From NCBI GenBank assembly GCA_022766945.1, contig JALEOU010000044.1, positions 1-64,000 on the forward strand: a DNA stretch of 64,000 nt, given 5' to 3'. The DNA comes from Fusicatenibacter sp. GTDB taxonomy: Bacteria > Bacillota > Clostridia > Lachnospirales > Lachnospiraceae. Made by a program: the position numbers and the translations under genes. The notes under the pieces are model-generated. The model was not told the origin of the DNA and did no database searches. It worked only from the letters and a program-made list of their open reading frames with translations. Below are positions 1 through 8,774 of this stretch, piece by piece; the first letter of the stretch is position 1, and every line of letters begins with the position of its first letter.

Positions 1-56
1 AATCTGCGTAAAGCGCTGTCCAACGTCTCGTTTTCTTTAACGATTACATTTGACAT
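1..56 (-). CDS. rpsU: 30S ribosomal protein S21, N-terminal end only
   Basis: The first 18 codons read MSNVIVKENETLDSALRR, the typical beginning of bacterial S21, and then run off the window edge. S21 is a small basic protein of the 30S subunit that helps start-site selection. The ATG (complement of 54-56) is preceded by a very strong ribosome site, GGAGGGAGG, at about 70-78. It is transcribed in the same direction as alaS, about 200 bases downstream of it. Only the N-terminus is visible, so the identification rests on those residues. Confidence 0.85.
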   Translation of the reverse strand, partial: MSNVIVKENETLDSALRR

Positions 57-263
57 AGTCTCACACCTAACCTCCCTCCAGTTGTAGATTGTGCATAATA
101 CAACTGTATGGGTATTTTTTTTGCACTGTTATTATTATAACAGAAAAATCCCATTCGTCAACTGCTTTTACTCATTTTGGCAAAAAAGTTATTTTTCATC
201 GGTATTTCCACCGTTTTTTATGCAACATCACAGGAAACTTCTTCCAATGGTGCAAAACCTTAC

Positions 264-2903
264 TTAGCTAATCTGAGCCAGGAGTACCTCTTTTGCACGT
301 AAAATCGCATCTTCAATCTTCTCAGGATTCTTGCCGCCTGCCTGTGCCATATTTGGACGGCCGCCGCCGCCTCCTCCGACAACCGCTGCCACTTCCTTGA
401 TTAGTTTTCCTGCATGTGCACCCTTCTTCATTGCATCGTCTGTCACCATAGCCAAGAGGCTTACTTTTCCTTCTTTCGCAGAGGCCAGTACAACCACTCC
501 GCTGCCAAGTTTCTCTTTTAACTGGTCACCCAGATCACGCAGACCATTCATATCAACATCCGGTACCGATGCTGCAAGAAGATTCACACCATTTACTTCG
601 GTAACTTTATCCATCACATCGCCGAGAGATTCTCTGGCAAGTTTGCTCTTTAAGGATTCATTCTCACTGGAAAGTGTTTTTAGTTCGTTCTGGAGATGAG
701 CGATCTTGTCCAGCAGTTCCGATGGTGTCGTTTTCAGAAGTGCTGCTGCTGCATGCAGACGTTCCTCCTGCTCTTTATAATAAGCGGTAACTCCGGAACC
801 GGTCAGTGCTTCAATTCTTCGAACACCGGCAGCAATACCAGACTCAGAAACAATCTTAAAGAGAGAAATCTCGGAAGTATTTTTTACATGAGTACCGCCG
901 CACAGTTCCTTGGAGAAGTCTCCCATGGATACAACGCGTACCTCATCTCCGTATTTCTCACCAAATAATGCCATAGCACCGGATTTTTTCGCATCATCGA
1001 TGCCCATGATATCGGTATGCACCGGAAGCTGTTCCTGAATTTCCTTGTTTACCAGGTCTTCCACCGCGCGAAGTTCCCTGGGGGTAACTGCTGTAAAATG
1101 AACGAAATCAAAACGAAGTCTGTTTGGCGTCACAAGAGAACCTTTCTGCTCTACATGGGATCCCAGAACGGTTTTCAGTGCTTTCTGAAGCAGGTGTGTT
1201 GCACTGTGGTTTTTCTCCGTATCTTTTCTTGCCGCGGTATCAACCTCCAGTGTCACTGTTTCTCCATCGGAAATCATTCCGGATTTCATAACACCGACAT
1301 GACCGTATTTTCCGCCTCGCAGCTTGATGGTATCCTCCACCTCGAAGACACCGTTTGCGGTTCTGATCACACCGCGGTCACCCTGCTGACCACCCATGGT
1401 AGCATAGAATGGAGTCTTTTCCACAAAAATGGTTCCCTTCTGTCCTTCCATAAGAGCGGCTACGATTTCGGTTTCAGTTGTCATGACTGTCACTTTGGAA
1501 TCGTAGATCAGATATTCATATCCTTCAAATTCCGTAGTGATGGACGGGTCAATCTCATCATAAACAGTGGCATCAGCGCCCATGTAGTTTGTCACCTCAC
1601 GGCTCTCTCTTGCGCGGGTGCGCTGCTCTTCCATAGCTGCACGGAAGCCTTCTTCATCAATCCCATAGCCCTTCTCCTCCAGAATCTCTTTTGTCAGATC
1701 CAGCGGGAACCCATAGGTATCGTACAGTTTGAAAGCGTCCTGTCCATCCAGTGTCTTTTTCCCTTCTTCCTGCATCTTTGCTTCCAGATCCGCAAGAATC
1801 CGAAGACCCTGATCTATGGTTTTGTTAAACTGTGTCTCTTCATTGCGCAATACATTGAAGATGAACTCTTTTTTCTCTTCCAGTTCCGGATAGCCATCTT
1901 TTGACCCGTCAATCACGCTTGCACTAAGCTTTGCAAGAAACAGGCCGTCAATGCCAAGAAGACGTCCGTGACGAGCCGCGCGGCGAATCAGCCGTCGCAG
2001 CACATATCCTCTGCCTTCATTGGTAGGCATAATACCGTCAGATATCATAAAGGTAGCGGAACGAATATGGTCTGTAATCAGTCGAATAGAGACATCCGCA
2101 TCGTGGTCTGCACCGTAGGTTTTTCCTGCAATCTCGCAGACCTTATCGCGCAGTGCCTGAATCGTATCCACATCAAAAATGGAATCCACATCCTGAACCA
2201 CAACCGCCAGACGCTCCAGCCCCATACCTGTATCAATGTTCTTCTGAATCAGTTCTGTGTAATGTCCTTCTCCATCATTGTTAAACTGGCTGAATACGTT
2301 GTTCCATACTTCCATATAGCGGTCACAATCGCATCCGACTGTACATCCGGGCTTGCCGCAGCCGTACTTTTCACCGCGATCATAGTAGATTTCAGAACAC
2401 GGGCCGCAGGGACCTGCACCGTGCTCCCAGAAATTATCTTCCTTACCAAAACGAAAAATGCGTTCTGCCGGAATACCTATTTCTTTATTCCAGATCTCGA
2501 ATGCTTCATCATCATCCTGGAAAACGGATGGATATAAACGATTCGGATCCAACCCGATCACCTCGGTTAAGAACTCCCAGGACCAGGCAATTGCTTCATG
2601 CTTAAAATAATCACCAAAAGAAAAGTTACCAAGCATCTCAAAGAAGGTTCCATGACGAGCCGTCTTTCCAACGTTTTCAATATCACCGGTACGAATACAC
2701 TTCTGGCAGGTGGTTACCCTTCTGCGCGGCGGAATCTCTGCGCCCGTAAAATACGGTTTGAGCGGCGCCATACCGGAGTTGATCAGAAGAAGACTTTTAT
2801 CATTGTGCGGAATCAATGAAAAGCTTTTCATCGCCAGATGTCCCTTACTCTCAAAAAACTCCAGAAACATCCTACGTAATTCATTTACGCCATATTTTTC
2901 CAT
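264..2903 (-). CDS. alaS: Alanyl-tRNA synthetase
   Basis: Full-length (879 aa) class II alanyl-tRNA synthetase, cytoplasmic, which charges tRNA-Ala. The N-terminal catalytic core carries the family features RRxVTCQKCIRTGDI and GTFFEMLGNFSFGDYF (about residues 60-100). The editing domain has HSATHLLQKAL and the zinc-binding CGGTHV (about 570-680). The C-terminal C-Ala/DHHA1 domain has the glycine-rich GGGGGGRPNMAQAGGK near the end. Unlike the neighbouring tyrS, no T-box is visible in the 120 bases in front of it. Length and motifs are ordinary. Confidence 0.97.
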   Translation of the reverse strand: MEKYGVNELRRMFLEFFESKGHLAMKSFSLIPHNDKSLLLINSGMAPLKPYFTGAEIPPRRRVTTCQKCIRTGDIENVGKTARHGTFFEMLGNFSFGDYFKHEAIAWSWEFLTEVIGLDPNRLYPSVFQDDDEAFEIWNKEIGIPAERIFRFGKEDNFWEHGAGPCGPCSEIYYDRGEKYGCGKPGCTVGCDCDRYMEVWNNVFSQFNNDGEGHYTELIQKNIDTGMGLERLAVVVQDVDSIFDVDTIQALRDKVCEIAGKTYGADHDADVSIRLITDHIRSATFMISDGIMPTNEGRGYVLRRLIRRAARHGRLLGIDGLFLAKLSASVIDGSKDGYPELEEKKEFIFNVLRNEETQFNKTIDQGLRILADLEAKMQEEGKKTLDGQDAFKLYDTYGFPLDLTKEILEEKGYGIDEEGFRAAMEEQRTRARESREVTNYMGADATVYDEIDPSITTEFEGYEYLIYDSKVTVMTTETEIVAALMEGQKGTIFVEKTPFYATMGGQQGDRGVIRTANGVFEVEDTIKLRGGKYGHVGVMKSGMISDGETVTLEVDTAARKDTEKNHSATHLLQKALKTVLGSHVEQKGSLVTPNRLRFDFVHFTAVTPRELRAVEDLVNKEIQEQLPVHTDIMGIDDAKKSGAMALFGEKYGDEVRVVSMGDFSKELCGGTHVKNTSEISLFKIVSESGIAAGVRRIEALTGSGVTAYYKEQEERLHAAAALLKTTPSELLDKIAHLQNELKTLSSENESLKSKLARESLGDVMDKVTEVNGVNLLAASVPDVDMNGLRDLGDQLKEKLGSGVVVLASAKEGKVSLLAMVTDDAMKKGAHAGKLIKEVAAVVGGGGGGRPNMAQAGGKNPEKIEDAILRAKEVLLAQIS

Positions 2904-3023
2904 GACTGTTTTTCCTCCATAATAAAACAGATCCGTAACTATTCAGCATTCAGTCCAGATAATACACCTGACATCCGATCAGTTCCAAACAGTTACACAT
3001 ATCACATATCATAGCACAACCAT

Positions 3024-4250
3024 TTACTTTACGCAAACTTTTTTGAAATTCTTCTTACCCCTTTTCAGGACAATTCCATCACCCATAAGTGCATTTTTTG
3101 TCAAAACATATTTAAAATCTGTGATTTTTTCTCCGTCCACAGAGACACCGCCCTGCTCCACAGCACGACGGCCTTCATTTCTGGTTTTCACCAGTTCTGA
3201 CTTTACGAGCAGGCTGACCAGATCAATCGATCCCTCGTTCAAATCTTCCTCATTCAGCTCACATATCGGCATGTGTTCGGAATTTCCGGAAGAGAAAATG
3301 GCTCTTGCACCTTCCTGCGCCTTCTTTGCCTCTTCCTCTCCGTGTACCATGGCTGTCAGTTCATATGCCAGAATCTCCTTTGCCTCATTTAACTGACTTC
3401 CCTCCCACTTGTCCATCTCATTGATCTGCTCCAGAGGCAGGAAGGTCAGCATACGGATACATTTTAATACATCCGCATCACCTACATTGCGCCAGTACTG
3501 ATAGAAATCAAACGGGCTTGTTTTGTTCGGATCCAGCCATACTGCATTTCCGGCAGTCTTGCCCATCTTTTTGCCCTGGGAATCTGTAAGGAGGGTGATC
3601 GTCATTGCGTAAGCATCCTTACCAAGTTTCCGGCGGATCAGTTCCGTACCGCCAAGCATATTAGACCACTGATCATCACCGCCAAACTGCATGTTGCATC
3701 CGTATTTCTGGAACATGTAGTAAAAATCATAACTCTGCATGATCATGTAGTTAAATTCCAGGAATGAAAGACCCTTCTCCATACGCTGTTTGTAGCACTC
3801 TGCTCTTAACATGTTATTTACACTAAAGCATGCACCCACTTCGCGCAGCATCTCAACATAGTTCAGGTTCATCAGCCAATCTGCATTGTTCAGCATCATC
3901 GCTTTCCCCTCACCAAAATCAATGAAACGCTCCATCTGACGTTTGAAGCACTCGGCATTGTGATCGATCTCCTCACGGGTCAGCATCTTTCTCATATCTG
4001 TTCTTCCGGACGGATCACCGATCATGGTGGTTCCTCCGCCAATCAGCGCAATCGGTTTATTTCCGGCCATCTGCATTCTCTTCATGAGCGTCAGCGCCAT
4101 AAAATGACCGGCTGTCAGACTGTCCGCAGTACAATCGAAGCCGATATAAAAGGTCGCCTTCCCATGATTGACAAGTTCTTTGATCTCTGCTTCGTCGGTT
4201 ACCTGGGCAATCAATCCTCTGGCAACTAATTCGTCGTAAATCTGCATCAT
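3024..4250 (-). CDS. tyrS: Tyrosyl-tRNA synthetase
   Basis: A 408-aa class I synthetase that charges tRNA-Tyr. The Rossmann core shows the modified HIGH region TAGHFMAL (about residues 46-53), the tyrosine pocket YDFYYMFQKYGCNMQFGGDDQW in pieces near 175-200, and the KMSKS-type loop KKMGKT near 230. A C-terminal S4 RNA-binding domain follows (GRRAVEQGGVSVDG). The start ATG has an AAGGAGAATAAT ribosome site. Expression is governed by the tyrosine T-box immediately upstream. Confidence 0.97.
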   Translation of the reverse strand: MMQIYDELVARGLIAQVTDEAEIKELVNHGKATFYIGFDCTADSLTAGHFMALTLMKRMQMAGNKPIALIGGGTTMIGDPSGRTDMRKMLTREEIDHNAECFKRQMERFIDFGEGKAMMLNNADWLMNLNYVEMLREVGACFSVNNMLRAECYKQRMEKGLSFLEFNYMIMQSYDFYYMFQKYGCNMQFGGDDQWSNMLGGTELIRRKLGKDAYAMTITLLTDSQGKKMGKTAGNAVWLDPNKTSPFDFYQYWRNVGDADVLKCIRMLTFLPLEQINEMDKWEGSQLNEAKEILAYELTAMVHGEEEAKKAQEGARAIFSSGNSEHMPICELNEEDLNEGSIDLVSLLVKSELVKTRNEGRRAVEQGGVSVDGEKITDFKYVLTKNALMGDGIVLKRGKKNFKKVCVK

Positions 4251-4337
4251 ATTATTCTCCTTTATCAGTTCTTTTCTTCGGGTACGTATGACCGTTTCGG
4301 ATCGAGAACTTTTTTGCTGCTTTGCAGTGTAAAAGCA

Positions 4338-4376
4338 TTAAAAAAGCCCTCGTCCTTTCGATTCCAAGGACGAGAG
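4338..4376 (-). terminator. T-box controlled terminator before tyrS
   Basis: Inverted repeat CCCTCGTCCTT / AAGGACGAGAG (4347-4357 with 4366-4376), followed on the minus strand by a run of Ts at 4338-4345. The stem overlaps the region that pairs with the T-box in the antiterminator fold. Confidence 0.9.
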
Positions 4377-4650
4377 CCCGTATCTCCCGTGTTACCACCT
4401 TACTTCACAGCTGTCTCACGGCAGCTGCCTTTGTCGGTATCCAAAAAGTGAATACCCTGACGCTGTAACGTTCGTCTCTTACGGCGCAGCCTACTTTTGA
4501 ACGGAACAAATGATCCGTTTGGTTTCGGTGCGCAGCTCCGGGAGGTATTCGAATCCATGGATCGTTGTGCGCCTCTCATCAACCGGCAGCTTTCTGTACA
4601 CATCTCCACAGCCTACTTGTTCCCTTCACAGCCTTTCTGATATGAACCTA
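4338..4650 (-). promoter_or_regulatory. Tyrosine T-box leader of tyrS
   Basis: Reading the minus strand, the leader has the stem I signature AGAAAGCTGCCGGTTGATG (about 4575-4595) and then GAA followed by the specifier TAC at complement 4545-4547. The T-box itself, GGTGGTAACACGGGAG, is at complement 4384-4399, followed by a terminator. TAC is a tyrosine codon, which fits the downstream tyrS. Established knowledge of the family: uncharged tRNA-Tyr pairs with both specifier and T-box and prevents termination. Confidence 0.95.
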
Positions 4651-4678
4651 GTATAATCATTGCATTTCAAAATGTCAA
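4650..4678 (-). promoter_or_regulatory. Sigma-A type promoter of the tyrS T-box transcript
   Basis: TTGACA (complement 4673-4678), a 17-bp spacer and TATACT (complement 4650-4655), directly ahead of the T-box. Confidence 0.85.
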
Positions 4679-4681
4679 GTA

Positions 4682-6034
4682 TTACTCTTTCGGAAATGAA
4701 AAGTAAAAACAGGTTCCTTCCCCCAGATGGCTGACTACCCGAATCTCGCCTTTATGCACCTTAACAATCCATTTCACCATGGAAAGACCAAGACCCTGAC
4801 CATCATTTTGACTTCGGGAAGGATCCGCCTGATAAAATCTGTCCCAGATCTTCGGTAAATCCTCCTCGGAAATCCCAATCCCATCATCACGGACTTCTCC
4901 GTTCATTCGATCTCCCCAGCTTTGCAGGCTTACGCAGATGTGACCGCCTTCCTTCCCGTAGGTCACTGCATTGTTCAAAAGATTCATCCAAAAACGGATC
5001 AGAAGTGTCTCGTCACCAGTCAGATACATGCCCTCAGTGATATTTGTTTCCAACGTTATCCCTTTTTCGTCTGCTTTTTCGCGGATTTCTTCCACCGCCA
5101 TCTCTGTCAGTTCGCTGAAATTAATTCGTTCCTGCTCTACCTTTTCTCTTCCCTGGTCTGCCCGTGAGAGTATCAAAAGCTGTGAAATCATTCCTGTCAG
5201 GTACTTTACTTTCTGCTCAAGAAGGAGTACACCTTCCCGCACTTCATCATCCAGATGATCCTTTTCCAGAAGTTCCTCACACTGGAGCACCATAGCGGAA
5301 AGCGGTGTGCGAAGTTCGTGTGATACATCCGAAGTAAACTGCTGTTCTCTTGACAGACTTTTTTCCACCTGATCCAGAAGCTCATCAAAAGTAGCTGCCA
5401 GATGATAAATTTCATCTTTCCCTTCTCCGAGCAGGATTCTTTGGGACAGATCGCCGTCCCTGCAGATTTTCTGAACGGTTTCTGTCATTGTTTTCACAGG
5501 ACGCAGTGTCTTTCCTGTCATATAATACCCCAGCGCTGCGCTTAAAAGAACAAGCAGCGGCAGAAAAATCACCGCCAGGTGAACAGTGGATCGAAAGTTT
5601 GCTTCCGCAGCGGTAACTGAGACAACACCCCGAATGTCTACCACCCCATAGTCCGAAACACGATAGACAAGATCCATCACGTAATATTCCGCTGAAACTC
5701 CCTGATATCGTCTGACACTTCCATCTTCAAAAGGTATCTGATTATCAAATCCATACGGGATTTTCCCATAGAGAAGAGTCCCGTCGGAAGCATAGACGGA
5801 CAGGTAAATGCCGTGTTCCAGTTCCAGCAGATCGGAATCGAATCTTAATTTTTCTCCGTCAAAACGTATATTTTCTCTGGCATCCATGACCTGTTTTTCC
5901 AGCTGGTTCTGTACATTGCCAAGCAATTCCTGACTGCTGATGGAAAACAGAATTGCAAGAATCCCAAAAACAACCGCTGACATCAAAACTGTGTATAGAA
6001 ATGTCAGCTTTACTTTCAAAGATACTTTTTTCAT
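4682..6034 (-). CDS. Sensor histidine kinase
   Basis: A 450-aa membrane histidine kinase. A transmembrane helix lies near residues 10-31, an extracellular sensor region at about 32-150, and a second helix near 151-172. A HAMP linker follows (about 173-226), then the dimerisation domain with SDVSHELRTPL (His239) and the ATPase domain with NAVTYG, DDGIGISEEDLPKIWDRFYQ and GQGLGLSMV. All catalytic boxes are present. Its start overlaps the end of the response regulator by 4 bases (ATGA), so the two are translationally coupled. The stimulus is unknown. The PepSY lipoprotein at the head of the operon suggests that envelope or periplasmic conditions are sensed. Confidence 0.94.
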   Translation of the reverse strand: MKKVSLKVKLTFLYTVLMSAVVFGILAILFSISSQELLGNVQNQLEKQVMDARENIRFDGEKLRFDSDLLELEHGIYLSVYASDGTLLYGKIPYGFDNQIPFEDGSVRRYQGVSAEYYVMDLVYRVSDYGVVDIRGVVSVTAAEANFRSTVHLAVIFLPLLVLLSAALGYYMTGKTLRPVKTMTETVQKICRDGDLSQRILLGEGKDEIYHLAATFDELLDQVEKSLSREQQFTSDVSHELRTPLSAMVLQCEELLEKDHLDDEVREGVLLLEQKVKYLTGMISQLLILSRADQGREKVEQERINFSELTEMAVEEIREKADEKGITLETNITEGMYLTGDETLLIRFWMNLLNNAVTYGKEGGHICVSLQSWGDRMNGEVRDDGIGISEEDLPKIWDRFYQADPSRSQNDGQGLGLSMVKWIVKVHKGEIRVVSHLGEGTCFYFSFPKE

Positions 6035-6708
6035 TTTTCCTGCTCCCTCAGGACATACCCGACTCCTCTGACTGTATGAATCAGCTTTTTTTCATACCCT
6101 TCATCAATTTTTTTCCGCAGATACCGAATATAAACATCGATCACGTTCGATCCACCCAGATAATCATAATTCCAGAGATGCTGCTCCAGTTTTTCTCTTG
6201 ACAGCACCATCCCCTGATTCTGAATCATATAGCGAAGCAGCGAAAATTCTTTTCCTGACAATTGAATTTCTTTTCCACCGCGCAGAACTCTGTGCGTGTC
6301 CACATGCAACTCCAGATCCAGAAGACGGTAAACACTTGTTTTTTCCGTGGCAGGCTTTCGAAGCATTACGCGGATTCTTGCAAGTAATTCCTCAAAAGCA
6401 AAGGGTTTAATCAGATAATCATCCGCACCGGCATCCAGCCCGGCAACACGGTCCTCAATACTATCCCGCGCGGTCAGAAGCAATACAGGGACCTTATTTC
6501 CATCCTGGCGCAGCTTATTCAAAACCGTGATTCCATCTATTTCAGGCATCATAATATCCAGAATCAACGCATCATATTCCGCACAGAGAAGGTAATCAAA
6601 CACCTCCCGTCCATTATGACAGGAATCCACACTGTAATTTTCCGCAGCAAGTCTTCTGACAATCAGTTTATTCATATCCCGATCATCCTCTGCAACCAAT
6701 ATCCGCAT
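6031..6708 (-). CDS. OmpR-family response regulator
   Basis: A 225-aa regulator. The receiver domain (1-115) has the acidic pair EDD, the phospho-acceptor Asp51 in LILDIMMPEIDG, and the lysine in LIKPF. The C-terminal winged helix (about 130-225) has QLSGKEFSLLRYM and DVYIRYLRKKID. I choose the ATG at 6708 (MRILVAEDD) because it begins the receiver fold exactly and has AAAGAGG upstream. An in-frame ATG 30 codons earlier adds only unconserved sequence. It is the partner of the kinase that follows with a 4-base overlap. Confidence 0.94.
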   Translation of the reverse strand: MRILVAEDDRDMNKLIVRRLAAENYSVDSCHNGREVFDYLLCAEYDALILDIMMPEIDGITVLNKLRQDGNKVPVLLLTARDSIEDRVAGLDAGADDYLIKPFAFEELLARIRVMLRKPATEKTSVYRLLDLELHVDTHRVLRGGKEIQLSGKEFSLLRYMIQNQGMVLSREKLEQHLWNYDYLGGSNVIDVYIRYLRKKIDEGYEKKLIHTVRGVGYVLREQEK

Positions 6709-6776
6709 ATGATAAGCCTCTTTCCATATCAATTTTTTCCGGTTTCTGCTCTTCTCCATTACCTGATTCCGATCAA

Positions 6777-7454
6777 TCAGTCCACTTCTTCCTTCCATTC
6801 CAGCAACTGGCCATCCGCTGCATTGAGTTCAAATTCATATTCTCTCCCATTATAGTGGATTTCACCTTCATATCTCCAACAGCCATCTTCTTCTTCCAGT
6901 TTCATTTTCAAATGCTCTTTTCCGGCTCCCTGAACACGGTTCAAAACAATTTCCGCTGCCTCATCGTATGCCATCACCTGGACCGCTGCATGATCGTGTT
7001 CCTCTTCATGTTCATGGTGCGTATCGCTTTGCGATTTGCATTCCATTTTCCGCACTTCGCCGGTGGAGACATCAACGTCACAGTCATAATTACTGTTCTG
7101 CACACAGAACTCGATCTCATAAATTTCTTTTCCATCATCATACTCTTTCTTGACAGTGACATAGGAAGCATCTGCTTCTTCCACTCCTGCATATCGAAAA
7201 GCAATCTCTTTTGCAGATGTCTCATCAATTACACTGTACGCTTGTGTTTGCTCTGTTGTTTCTGTGTTTGCTTTTGCTTTATTGCTGTCTGCTGTAGTTT
7301 TTGGTGCAGTCGCCTGCATCTGATCTTCGCCTGCATAAGATACGGACGAAACTGTAATCTGCGTCTGATCCATTTGACCTGCCTCCCTGGAACCACAGCC
7401 GGCAAGGAGGACTCCTCCTGTAAGAACTAAAATCGTAAGAAATCTTTTTTTCAT
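6777..7454 (-). CDS. PepSY-domain lipoprotein
   Basis: A 225-aa secreted lipoprotein. The signal peptide ends in the lipobox LLAGC (Cys near residue 20). A Thr/Ala-rich spacer follows, then two PepSY-like units (about 75-135 and 160-225). These are joined by a histidine/acid-rich stretch, THHEHEEEHDHAAVQ, that could bind metal. It heads the operon with the response regulator and kinase. Three ATGs are adjacent; 7454 gives proper spacing from GAGGAG. PepSY modules are usually extracytoplasmic, and an accessory or sensory role is inferred from the position. Confidence 0.8.
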   Translation of the reverse strand: MKKRFLTILVLTGGVLLAGCGSREAGQMDQTQITVSSVSYAGEDQMQATAPKTTADSNKAKANTETTEQTQAYSVIDETSAKEIAFRYAGVEEADASYVTVKKEYDDGKEIYEIEFCVQNSNYDCDVDVSTGEVRKMECKSQSDTHHEHEEEHDHAAVQVMAYDEAAEIVLNRVQGAGKEHLKMKLEEEDGCWRYEGEIHYNGREYEFELNAADGQLLEWKEEVD

Positions 7455-7586
7455 CATCATTCTCCTCTATTATTTCGTCATGCTCAAGTTATAAAAATGA
7501 TTCGATCCAGATCAGTGAATCACTGTACTGTTATCTCACGGTTTTATCCTATACTGAAAAGATGAAAAGAAGATTAAAAAGCGAAT

Positions 7587-7943
7587 TTATTCTCTGTGAG
7601 TTCCCCTCACAATGCGGATACCTCCATTCTCAATTATTCTGCAGATTTTAATCATCCTCTCACATTCGGTCCCATCTTTTTTCATGCGACAGACTCCTAC
7701 GTGTATTGTTGTGACCTGTTCTTTCTGCAAACGTTCCAGTTTTTCCTGCATTCCGGGATCTTCCTCCGGTTCCTTTGGCTGCATCTCCTTACATCCGCCG
7801 CAGGTCATAAGAACGGCCAGTTCGGTATCTTTCGGATATCCACAAAAAAAATCTGTTTTTTCCCAAAAAGCAGAAAGACAACCTGCTCTGGTACAGACAT
7901 CATTTGAATTAAGACAAGTTAATATTCCTATCTTTTCTTTCAT
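7587..7943 (-). CDS. CGGC-domain (putative metal-binding) protein
   Basis: A 118-aa cysteine-rich protein beginning MKEKIGILTCLNSNDVC and carrying MTCGGCKEMQP, the CGGC signature. Further cysteines lie in GVCRMKKDGTEC and KICRI. Homologues are small, presumed metal- or cluster-binding proteins with no settled function. I use the ATG at 7943 because GTGAGGG precedes it; an upstream in-frame start adds 14 residues with no ribosome site. It lies 3' of the corrinoid importer on the same strand, separated by a strong hairpin, so cotranscription is uncertain. Confidence 0.7.
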   Translation of the reverse strand: MKEKIGILTCLNSNDVCTRAGCLSAFWEKTDFFCGYPKDTELAVLMTCGGCKEMQPKEPEEDPGMQEKLERLQKEQVTTIHVGVCRMKKDGTECERMIKICRIIENGGIRIVRGTHRE

Positions 7944-7970
7944 AAATATACCCTCACAATTATCAACACA

Positions 7971-8012
7971 AATCGCCGCACGCAAATGTTCATCGTTTGC
8001 TGAGCGGCGATT
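7971..8012 (-). terminator. Hairpin between btuD and the CGGC gene
   Basis: A long inverted repeat, AATCGCCGC / GCGGCGATT, with an inner GCAAA / TTTGC step. It sits just after the importer ATPase stop codon. The run of Ts after it is weak, so it may terminate partially or protect the 3' end. Confidence 0.55.
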
Positions 8013-8018
8013 AGGATA

Positions 8019-8774
8019 TTAATAAAACAGAATATGAAGGTTTCCCTTGCTGTCATTTACAACTTCGCTGTCTACCTGGTAAATCTCACGGATTAATTTC
8101 GATGTCAGAACTTCCCTGGGAGTTCCTTCCGCCACAATTTGCCCTTCCTTTAGCACGTACAGACGGTCGCAGAACATTGCTGCAATGTTAAGATCATGAA
8201 TTGCGGAAATCACAGTGACATCCAGTTGTTTTACAATTTTCAGGAGCTGCAGCTGGTGTGTAATATCCAGATGATTGGTTGGTTCATCCAAAATCAGGCA
8301 TGGTGTTTGCTGTGCCAGCGCCCTCGCAAGAATCACCCTCTGCTGTTCCCCTCCGGACAGCGTAGAAAAGCTGCGGTCTGCAAACTTTGTCATTCCCACT
8401 TTTTCCAGCGATTGACGGACAATCTCATAATCTTTGGCATTATCCCTCTCCAGCGCTTTTTTGTGCGGAGAGCGCCCCATGAGGACAACTTCACGCACTG
8501 AAAAATCGAAATTATAATAGTTATGCTGAGCAACAACAGCGATTTTTCTGGCGGACTCTTTATAGCTCATAGCGTCGATCGGAGTATCATCAATTTCAAC
8601 ATAGCCCTCATCCGGCTTTAAAACACGATACATACATTTGAGCAATGTGGATTTTCCACTGCCGTTTGGTCCGATCAGTCCAACAAACTCTTTTGTATTG
8701 GTCGTCAGGTTCAGTCCGTTCAGAATTCTGGCAGCACCGTAAGAAAGTTGAATTTCTTTCGCCGAAATTTTCAC
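8019..8774 (-). CDS. btuD: ABC importer ATPase, corrinoid/FecE type
   Basis: A 251-aa nucleotide-binding subunit with Walker A GPNGSGKST (about 35-43), signature LSGGEQQRV, Walker B LILDEPTNHLD and the H-loop SAIHDLN. It powers the FecCD-type permease encoded directly upstream. The start is GTG, overlapping the permease stop as GTGA, with GGAGG nine bases ahead. Siderophore ATPases look the same. The cobalamin riboswitch in front of the operon is what points to corrinoids. Confidence 0.88.
   Translation of the reverse strand: MKISAKEIQLSYGAARILNGLNLTTNTKEFVGLIGPNGSGKSTLLKCMYRVLKPDEGYVEIDDTPIDAMSYKESARKIAVVAQHNYYNFDFSVREVVLMGRSPHKKALERDNAKDYEIVRQSLEKVGMTKFADRSFSTLSGGEQQRVILARALAQQTPCLILDEPTNHLDITHQLQLLKIVKQLDVTVISAIHDLNIAAMFCDRLYVLKEGQIVAEGTPREVLTSKLIREIYQVDSEVVNDSKGNLHILFY

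Noticed and set aside
1017-1904. 295-codon plus-strand frame opposite alaS
   Set aside because: Antisense shadow of a well-conserved synthetase; no start signals.
4400-4609. 69-codon minus-strand frame
   Set aside because: Lies wholly inside the tyrosine T-box leader; codons coincide with stem I and T-box.
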